DNA of 48,410 nt from JAVJPJ01 sp040217295. GTDB lineage: Bacteria > Pseudomonadota > Alphaproteobacteria > Rhodobacterales > Rhodobacteraceae. Below, piece after piece: positions 42,851 to 48,410 of this stretch. The stretch spans positions 1 through 48,410 of the forward strand of contig CAYWTM010000012.1 of assembly GCA_964460185.1 (NCBI GenBank), in the 5' to 3' direction. Position numbers and translations under genes: made by a program. The notes beneath the pieces are model-generated. The model ran no database searches. It was not told where the DNA came from and saw nothing but the letters and a program-made list of their open reading frames with translations. The first letter of the stretch is position 1, and every line of letters begins with the position of its first letter.

Positions 42851-44299
42851 ATGTTCGATTTTCGCCCCGTCGGTTATGTGGTGGGCCTCCTGGTGATGAG
42901 CCTCGGGGTGGCCATGTGCGTGCCGCTGGCCATCGACCTGTCGCTGGGCAACGGTCATTGGGGCGCCTTCGCGGAATCGGCGGCGGTGACGGTCATCATC
43001 GGTCTGATGCTGACGCTGGCCTGTGCAAACGGGGTCAATCGCAACCTCACGATCCAACAGACCTTTCTGCTGACAACGGGCGTCTGGTTGGTGTTGCCGG
43101 TCTTTGGGGCCATCCCCTTTGTGGTGGGCGAAACCGAAGCCCGGTTCGTCGATGCGTTCTTCGAGGCGATGTCGGGCATGACCACCACCGGATCCACGGT
43201 GTTCAGCGGGCTCGATGACCTGCCGGCGGGCCTGAATCTGTGGCGGGGGCTGCTGCAATGGTTCGGCGGCATAGGTATCATCGTGGTCGCCATGGTCTTC
43301 CTGCCCGAACTCAGGGTGGGGGGCATGCAGATCTTTCGCTCGGAAGCCTTTGATACAATGGGCAAGATCCTTCCGCGCGCGGGTGAGATCGCATCGCGGA
43401 TCTCGGTCATCTATCTTGGCCTGACCATCTTGTGCGCGCTCAGCTACGCGGCACTCGGCATGGGGGCATTCGACGCCACCATGCATGCACTGACGACGGT
43501 TTCGACCGGCGGCTTTTCCAGCCGCGATGCGTCATTCGGGGATTTCCAGGGGCCGACGGAATACGTGGCCTCGATCTTCATGCTGCTCGCGAGCCTGCCT
43601 TTCGTGCGCTATATCCAGTTCGTCGCCGGAACCGCCAGGCCGCTGTTCGTCGACAGCCAGATCCGGGCCTACGTGGCCACGATCCTCCTGCTCACGGTGT
43701 TTCTGACGCTCTACCGCGTGCTGTTCAACGGCGATCACTGGGAACACGGGTTCCGCGAGGGGATCTTCAACGTCACCTCGATCATTTCGGGCACGGGCTA
43801 CGCAAGTGTCGACTACCAGCTTTGGGGGCCGGTCCCCGTGGTGACCTTCTTCTTCCTCGGGCTGATCGGGGGCTGCGCCGGATCGACCTCGTGTTCGATC
43901 AAGATCTTCCGCTACCAGTTGCTGTTCGCATCGGTCTCGACGCAGGTGCGCAGGCTTTACGCGCCACATGGCGTGTTCGAGCCGCGCTACGAGGGGCGGC
44001 CCGTGTCCGAGGATGTCGTCTCATCGGTGATGGCGTTTTTCGCGCTGTTCTTCGTGAGCCTCGGGGCGATCGCGGTGGCCTTGTCGCTGACCGGCCTCGA
44101 TTTCATAACCTCGATATCCGGGGCTGCGACGGCATTGGCGAATGTGGGGCCGGGCCTTGGATCGGAAATCGGGCCATCGGGTAACTTCGCGGGGCTGAAC
44201 GACACCGCGAAATGGATCTTGTCCGGGGCGATGCTGCTGGGGCGACTGGAATTGATGGCGGTGTTCGTGCTGTTCACGGTGACCTTCTGGCGCGACTGA
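42851..44299 (+). CDS. trkH: TrkH-family potassium uptake protein
   Basis: A 482-residue ion-translocating subunit for K+ uptake in the inner membrane. The four filter-like loops are visible: MTTTGSTVF, TTVSTGGFSS, SGTGYASV and ANVGPGLGS, each in a membrane-pore-membrane repeat. A TrkA/Ktr regulatory partner is not in the window. FGGIGIIVVAMVFLPELRVGGMQ is the family's loop between repeats. Length matches TrkH/TrkG. Confidence 0.93.
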   Translation: MFDFRPVGYVVGLLVMSLGVAMCVPLAIDLSLGNGHWGAFAESAAVTVIIGLMLTLACANGVNRNLTIQQTFLLTTGVWLVLPVFGAIPFVVGETEARFVDAFFEAMSGMTTTGSTVFSGLDDLPAGLNLWRGLLQWFGGIGIIVVAMVFLPELRVGGMQIFRSEAFDTMGKILPRAGEIASRISVIYLGLTILCALSYAALGMGAFDATMHALTTVSTGGFSSRDASFGDFQGPTEYVASIFMLLASLPFVRYIQFVAGTARPLFVDSQIRAYVATILLLTVFLTLYRVLFNGDHWEHGFREGIFNVTSIISGTGYASVDYQLWGPVPVVTFFFLGLIGGCAGSTSCSIKIFRYQLLFASVSTQVRRLYAPHGVFEPRYEGRPVSEDVVSSVMAFFALFFVSLGAIAVALSLTGLDFITSISGAATALANVGPGLGSEIGPSGNFAGLNDTAKWILSGAMLLGRLELMAVFVLFTVTFWRD

Positions 44300-44324
44300 C
44301 GCTGCGGCGGCGCGCGGCCGGGGT

Positions 44325-45515
44325 CTAGCGCGCGGCGATGGCGCGGCCCGCAGCCACGCCCGAAGACCAGGCCCACTGGAAGTTGTATCCGCCAAGCCAT
44401 CCGGTCACGTCCAGCGCCTCGCCGATCAGGTACAGCCCCTTGACGAGCTGCGATTCCAGGGTCTTCGAACTGACCCTGTCGGTTGCGACGCCGCCAAGCG
44501 TGACCTCGGCCGTGCGGTAGCCCTCGGACGAGGTCGGCGTGATCTCCCACCGGGTCAGCGCCGCCGCCAGGGACCGCAAGGCCGCGTCGGATTGATCGCC
44601 CAGGTTTCCCGCAAGCCCCAGGTCCGCGCTCAGATGCTGCGCCAGTTTCCGGGGCAGGATCTCGGCCAGCACGGTGGTGACGGCCTTTGCCCCTGCCTCG
44701 GCACGGCGCCCGCGCAGCGCCTCGAACAGGTCCAGATCCGGGCGCAAGGCCACGTCCAGCCGGTCGCCTTCGCGCCAGTAGGACGATATCTGCAGGATCG
44801 CGGGGCCAGACAGGCCGCGATGGGTGAACAACATGGCCTCGTCGAAACTGGTGCCGTTGCAGGTGACGCGGGCCTCCGTGCTGGTGCCGGCAAGGGCTGC
44901 AAAGGCCTCCTTCTGTGAGCCCTCGAATGTCAGGGGCACAAGGGCAGGGCGGGTGTCGGTGATGCGATGGCCGAACTGGGCCGCCACGCGATAGGCAAGG
45001 CCCGTGGCGCCCATCTTGGGGATGGATTTGCCGCCCGTCGCCAGAACAAGCGCATCGGCCGTGACGTCATGGGCCACTCCGTTGCGGACCAGGCGCACCT
45101 GAAAACGCCCATCGCGATGCGCAACCTCTGCGATCTCGGTCTCAAGCCACAGATCGGCGGGCTGCATCTCGGCCAGCAGCATCGCGATGATATCCTTGGC
45201 CGAGCGGTCGCAGAACAATTGCCCAAGGGTCTTTTCATGCCACGCGATGCCATGGCGCTGTACGAGATCGAGGAAATCCCACTGCGAATACCGGCTCAGG
45301 GCGGATTTTGCGAAATGCGTGTTTTCGCTCAGAAAGTTCTCTGGCGTGCATCCCATGTTGGTGAAATTGCAGCGCCCGCCACCGGAAATGCGGATCTTTT
45401 CGCCCGGCGCGCGGGCGTGGTCGACCACCAGCGTATCGGGCCCGGCATGGGCCGCACACATGAGGCCCGCAGCGCCCGCGCCAAGGATCAGGGTTCTGAC
45501 ATGCATCGCGGTCAT
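44325..45515 (-). CDS. NAD(P)/FAD-dependent oxidoreductase, HI0933/BaiN family
   Basis: A 396-residue flavoprotein. The FAD motif is LILGAGAAGLMCA, followed by KIRISGGGRCNFTN, the signature of the HI0933 family; the C-terminal motif is GLYLIGEALDVTGWLGGYNFQWAW. BaiN-like members reduce double bonds, but most are uncharacterised. ATG 45515 and ATG 45506 are both possible. It converges with trkH. Confidence 0.9.
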   Translation of the reverse strand: MTAMHVRTLILGAGAAGLMCAAHAGPDTLVVDHARAPGEKIRISGGGRCNFTNMGCTPENFLSENTHFAKSALSRYSQWDFLDLVQRHGIAWHEKTLGQLFCDRSAKDIIAMLLAEMQPADLWLETEIAEVAHRDGRFQVRLVRNGVAHDVTADALVLATGGKSIPKMGATGLAYRVAAQFGHRITDTRPALVPLTFEGSQKEAFAALAGTSTEARVTCNGTSFDEAMLFTHRGLSGPAILQISSYWREGDRLDVALRPDLDLFEALRGRRAEAGAKAVTTVLAEILPRKLAQHLSADLGLAGNLGDQSDAALRSLAAALTRWEITPTSSEGYRTAEVTLGGVATDRVSSKTLESQLVKGLYLIGEALDVTGWLGGYNFQWAWSSGVAAGRAIAAR

Positions 45516-45567
45516 CGCGTCATCCCCGACCGTCGCATCGGGTCAGTCCCAAGGGGCGGCCACGCCG

Positions 45568-46200
45568 TCAATCGGCGAAGTTGCGGCTGATCTTGATCTG
45601 ATCCCACGCCCAGACGACCTCTTGCAGGCGTTCTTCGTCGGACCGGTCGCCGCCGTTCATATCCGGATGAAGGATCTTGATCAGCGCCTTGTAGGTCTTG
45701 CGGATCTCGGTCTTGGTCATTGAATCCCTGGCCTCGAGGATCTCGATCGCCTTGCGTTCGGTCGGGGGCAGCTTGCGCCCGCCATTGCCGCCACCCCGGC
45801 CGGGGTTGCGGGTGGCGTTCTCGCCCAGCACCTGATGGGCATCATCGACGCCAAGCCGCGCCCAGGCGCGTTCCTCGGCGGATTTCTTGAACGGTTTGGT
45901 CGGACGATCCCAGACCCGGTCGCGGTCAAGCTGTGCTTCCATCTCGGCGTCGGTGGTGCCTTCGAAGAAATTCCATTTCAGGTTGTATTCGCGCACGTGT
46001 TCGCGGCAAAACCACTTGAATTCCTCAAGGTTGTCCGGGCTCTTGGGGGCACGGTACTGGCCCTGATCCTCACATCCGTCGTGCTCGCAGACGCGCTGCG
46101 AGGTCTCGAATGCGCCCGACATGCCGCGCCGCCCGGAACGGCGCTTCTTTTTGTCGGTCGACACGCGGAGGTCGAAATTGAACGGGTCTTTGGAGGTCAT
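45568..46200 (-). CDS. J-domain protein with N-terminal metal-binding-like segment
   Basis: A 210-residue co-chaperone. The C-terminal J domain (about residues 140-205) carries the HPD motif in ILHPDMNGGD, expected to stimulate DnaK ATPase. The N-terminal part has CEHDGCEDQGQY and WFCREHVREYNLKWNFFEG, i.e. C-x4-C and C-x2-H, which could bind zinc. The middle is disordered with a Gly/Arg stretch. It is divergent from bolA, 77 bases apart. It resembles Rhodobacterales J-domain proteins of unknown target. Confidence 0.88.
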   Translation of the reverse strand: MTSKDPFNFDLRVSTDKKKRRSGRRGMSGAFETSQRVCEHDGCEDQGQYRAPKSPDNLEEFKWFCREHVREYNLKWNFFEGTTDAEMEAQLDRDRVWDRPTKPFKKSAEERAWARLGVDDAHQVLGENATRNPGRGGGNGGRKLPPTERKAIEILEARDSMTKTEIRKTYKALIKILHPDMNGGDRSDEERLQEVVWAWDQIKISRNFAD

Positions 46201-46277
46201 CTGGCTCGCCTTCTCGACTCGGAGACGTGAGTGTAAGGTTTTGGGCGGTGAGGTGAAGAGGCAAGGAGCGACAAATC

Positions 46278-46535
46278 GTGACAAGAGCAGAAAAAATCAA
46301 GGACCGGTTGGAAACGGCCTTTGCGCCGCGGCGTCTGGAGGTCGTGGATGACAGCGAAAGCCACCGGGGCCATTCGGGGTTTCAGGAAGGCGGCGAAAGC
46401 CATTTCAACGTGTTGATCGAAAGCGAGGCCTTTGCAGGCCAAAGCCGGATCGCACAGCACCGCGCCGTGCATGCGGCCCTTGGCAAGGATCTGGTGGCCG
46501 AGATCCACGCGCTGGCGCTGACGATCAGGGCTTGA
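46278..46535 (+). CDS. bolA: BolA-family protein
   Basis: An 85-residue BolA protein, partner of monothiol glutaredoxins in iron-sulfur trafficking and stress responses. Motifs: LEVVDDSESHRGHSG, ESHFNVLIESEAF and RIAQHRAVHAAL, including the conserved His in the C-terminal helix. GTG 46278 follows AAGGAG at a good distance. Its 3' end overlaps the end of the next gene by 11 bases, on the opposite strand. Confidence 0.92.
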   Translation: MTRAEKIKDRLETAFAPRRLEVVDDSESHRGHSGFQEGGESHFNVLIESEAFAGQSRIAQHRAVHAALGKDLVAEIHALALTIRA

Positions 46536-46944
46536 GGGGTTTCTCCTCGGACGGCTCTGCCGCAGCGTCGCGCGGCTCCAGCAGATTGGCGAGGCTGGGG
46601 ACGTCTGCGGTGTCTTCCATTGGCTCGGGCGCAGGGGCCGGCGCAGGGGCCGGCGCCGGGGCTGGTGCGGGCAGTTCCGCGACGGGTTCTGGCGCTGGGT
46701 CTTGCACGATGTCGGGCAGGTCGCGAATGAACACCAGGATATTGCGATAAGTGGTCTGCTTGCCGGTCAGCCCGGAACGTTCCTCCTGCGGCAGGGTGTC
46801 GGCGCGCAGGTAACGCCATCCGTCGCGCCCCAACTCGTTCAGGATGTCCTCAAGCGTCGCGGCAAAACTGGCGGCGCCCTTCAGGCCCTTGTGTTTCAGG
46901 GCCTTTTCCGGGGCGGGGACAAGCTTGTATTCGTAGGTAGGCAT
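46525..46944 (-). CDS. DUF4177-like protein with Pro/Ala tail
   Basis: A 139-residue protein. The N-terminal part (residues 1-80), beginning MPTYEYKLVPAP and containing LNELGRDGWRYL, matches DUF4177. The remainder has a run of APAPAPAPAP followed by an acidic, disordered tail. ATG 46944 follows CGGAGGA; the longer upstream start is weaker. It converges on bolA, sharing 11 bases at the 3' ends. Function unknown. Confidence 0.8.
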   Translation of the reverse strand: MPTYEYKLVPAPEKALKHKGLKGAASFAATLEDILNELGRDGWRYLRADTLPQEERSGLTGKQTTYRNILVFIRDLPDIVQDPAPEPVAELPAPAPAPAPAPAPAPEPMEDTADVPSLANLLEPRDAAAEPSEEKPLKP

Positions 46945-47028
46945 GAATCCTCCGGCGCGCATCTGCGACCGCGTTATGGCGGGGTCAGGCGGGCAATGAC
47001 AAGGGCGGATGCCGGGATGCGGCGTTGA

Positions 47029-48410
47029 TCAGAGCCCCAACTTTCCTGCCACGATCTGGTTCACCGCCGCCGGGTTGGCCTTGCCGCCGGTGGCCTTCAT
47101 CACCTGACCCACGAACCAGCCCGCCAGCTTGGGGTTCTGCTTGGCCTTTTCAACCTGGGCGGGGTTGGCGGCGATGATCTCGTCCACCGCGGCCTCGATC
47201 GCGCCGGTGTCGGTGACCTGTTTCATGCCGCGCGCGTCCACGATCTGCGCCGGGTCGCCGCCTTCGGTGTAGACGATCTCGAACAGGTCCTTGGCGATCT
47301 TGCCCGAGATATCGCCCGATTTGATCAGCGTGATGATACCGCCCAGTTGCGCGGGGCTGACGGGGCTTTGCGTGATGTCGTGTTCTTCTTTCTTGAGCCG
47401 TCCGAACAGCTCGTTGATGACCCAGTTGGCCGCCAGTTTGCCATCGCCCGCCTGGGCCACCACGGCCTCAAAGAAATGGGCTGCGTCCAGATCGGCGGTC
47501 AGCACCGAGGCGTCGTAGTCCGACAACCCGTAATCGGCCAGAAAGCGGGTCTTTTTCGCGTCCGGCAATTCCGGCAGGGCGGCGGCCAGGTCATCGACCC
47601 AGGCCTGTTCGATTTCCAGCGGCAGCAGGTCGGGATCAGGGAAGTAGCGGTAATCATGCGCTTCTTCCTTGGACCGCATCGACCGTGTCTCGCCCTTGTC
47701 GGCATCGTAGAGGCGGGTTTCCTGGTCGATGGACCCGCCCGCCTCGAGGATGGCGATCTGGCGTTTGGCCTCGTAGTCGATGGCCTGTTGAATGAACCGC
47801 AGCGAATTCATGTTCTTGATCTCGCACCGGGTTCCCAGGTGGCTGAAATCCTGCGTTTCCTGATAGCGTTCATAGGCGCCGGGCAGACAGACCGACACGT
47901 TCACATCCGCGCGCAGGTTGCCGTTTTGCATGTTGCCGTCGCAGGTGCCCAGGTACAGCATGATCTGGCGGAGCTTGCTGACATAGGCGGCGGCCTCTTC
48001 GGGGCCGCGGATATCGGGGCGCGAGACGATTTCCATCAGCGCCACACCGGTGCGGTTCAGATCCACGAAAGACAGCGCCGGGTCCATGTCGTGAATGGAT
48101 TTGCCCGCATCCTGTTCCAGGTGGATGCGTTCGATACGCACCATGCGCGCGGTTCCGTCACCCAGTTCGACCAGCACTTCGCCTTCGCCCACGATGGGGT
48201 GGTAGAGCTGGCTGATCTGATAGCCCTGCGGCAGGTCGGGATAGAAATAGTTCTTGCGATCGAAAGCCGAGGTCAGGTGGATCTCGGCCTTCAGGCCAAG
48301 TCCGGTACGCACGGCCTGCGCCACGCATTCCTCGTTGATGACCGGCAGCATGCCGGGCATGCCGGCATCCACGAAGGCGACGTTGGAATTGGGTTCGGCC
48401 CCGAACCTGG
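47029..48410 (-). CDS. gatB: Asp/Glu-tRNA amidotransferase subunit B, 5' end missing
   Basis: Subunit of the GatCAB enzyme that converts Glu-tRNA(Gln) and Asp-tRNA(Asn) to the amide forms. The frame stays open to the window edge; about 460 residues remain, so some 40 N-terminal residues are missing. Motifs: GAEPNSNVAFVDAGMPGMLP, KNYFYPDLPQGYQISQ, and RADVNVSV with RCEIKNMNS in the kinase-like part; the C-terminal tail domain ends MKATGGKANPAAVNQIV. The GatA and GatC genes are outside the window. Confidence 0.95.
   Translation of the reverse strand, partial: RFGAEPNSNVAFVDAGMPGMLPVINEECVAQAVRTGLGLKAEIHLTSAFDRKNYFYPDLPQGYQISQLYHPIVGEGEVLVELGDGTARMVRIERIHLEQDAGKSIHDMDPALSFVDLNRTGVALMEIVSRPDIRGPEEAAAYVSKLRQIMLYLGTCDGNMQNGNLRADVNVSVCLPGAYERYQETQDFSHLGTRCEIKNMNSLRFIQQAIDYEAKRQIAILEAGGSIDQETRLYDADKGETRSMRSKEEAHDYRYFPDPDLLPLEIEQAWVDDLAAALPELPDAKKTRFLADYGLSDYDASVLTADLDAAHFFEAVVAQAGDGKLAANWVINELFGRLKKEEHDITQSPVSPAQLGGIITLIKSGDISGKIAKDLFEIVYTEGGDPAQIVDARGMKQVTDTGAIEAAVDEIIAANPAQVEKAKQNPKLAGWFVGQVMKATGGKANPAAVNQIVAGKLGL

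Overview
The window comes from a GC-rich alphaproteobacterial chromosome, most likely Rhodobacterales (Roseobacter/Rhodobacter type). Pointers are a DksA homologue reduced to one zinc-finger cysteine, a SAM-II riboswitch before metZ, an ScfR-type fatty-acyl regulator, a sodium-symporter/histidine-kinase fusion, an Anbu proteasome-like operon, several DUF2927-type lipoproteins and a dispersed intergenic repeat with the core TTTATCCTGAAAATATGGC. I see no phage, insertion sequence, CRISPR array, tRNA or rRNA. Most of the window reads as ordinary core or conserved accessory chromosome, with genes packed in operons that often overlap by ATGA.

1-5670: a pyrimidine/hydantoin module. The 3' part of a dihydropyrimidinase is followed by a low-GC membrane protein of unknown function, an ABC ATPase, a small acetyltransferase, two permeases and an NMT1/THI5-like binding protein, closed by a strong terminator. 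5785-14327: a small unknown protein, an ScfR-type regulator, a single-domain response regulator, a small membrane protein and an SSSF-histidine kinase (a likely carbon-source sensing group), an orphan FliM-like protein, an HpcH/HpaI aldolase and a lipoprotein. 14380-16130: an RlmI-like rRNA methyltransferase overlapping a PIN-domain protein.

16219-23020 (minus strand): M48 protease, cytochrome P450, DedA protein, a small membrane protein, a CoxE-like VWA protein, a 54-residue membrane protein, a DUF2927 lipoprotein and a MoxR ATPase. 23329-25006 (plus): DksA and a flavin monooxygenase. 25137-29091 (minus): a complete Anbu operon (ATP-grasp, alpha-E, transglutaminase, Anbu peptidase). 29283-30643: fructokinase and D-aminoacyl-tRNA deacylase behind a LacI-type palindrome.

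30727-37208 (minus): a membrane-stress-like cluster starting with an unlisted 29-residue membrane peptide, then XpaC, TelA, a second DUF2927 lipoprotein, an SPFH-GYF protein, a cytochrome b561-like protein and a zinc-ribbon membrane protein. The SPFH and zinc-ribbon genes resemble YdjI and YdjG of the Bacillus pspA operon. It is the most system-like region here, together with the Anbu operon; the shared DUF2927 family links it to the MoxR/VWA cluster.

37385-48410: a GST; metZ under a SAM-II riboswitch with an attenuator, followed by an acetyltransferase and a glutamine amidotransferase; folE2 with its terminator; a small Tat-type lipoprotein; TrkH; a BaiN-like flavoprotein; a J-domain protein; BolA; a DUF4177-like protein; and gatB cut by the window edge. 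All calls rest on reading the sequence and recalled family features; no database search was run.
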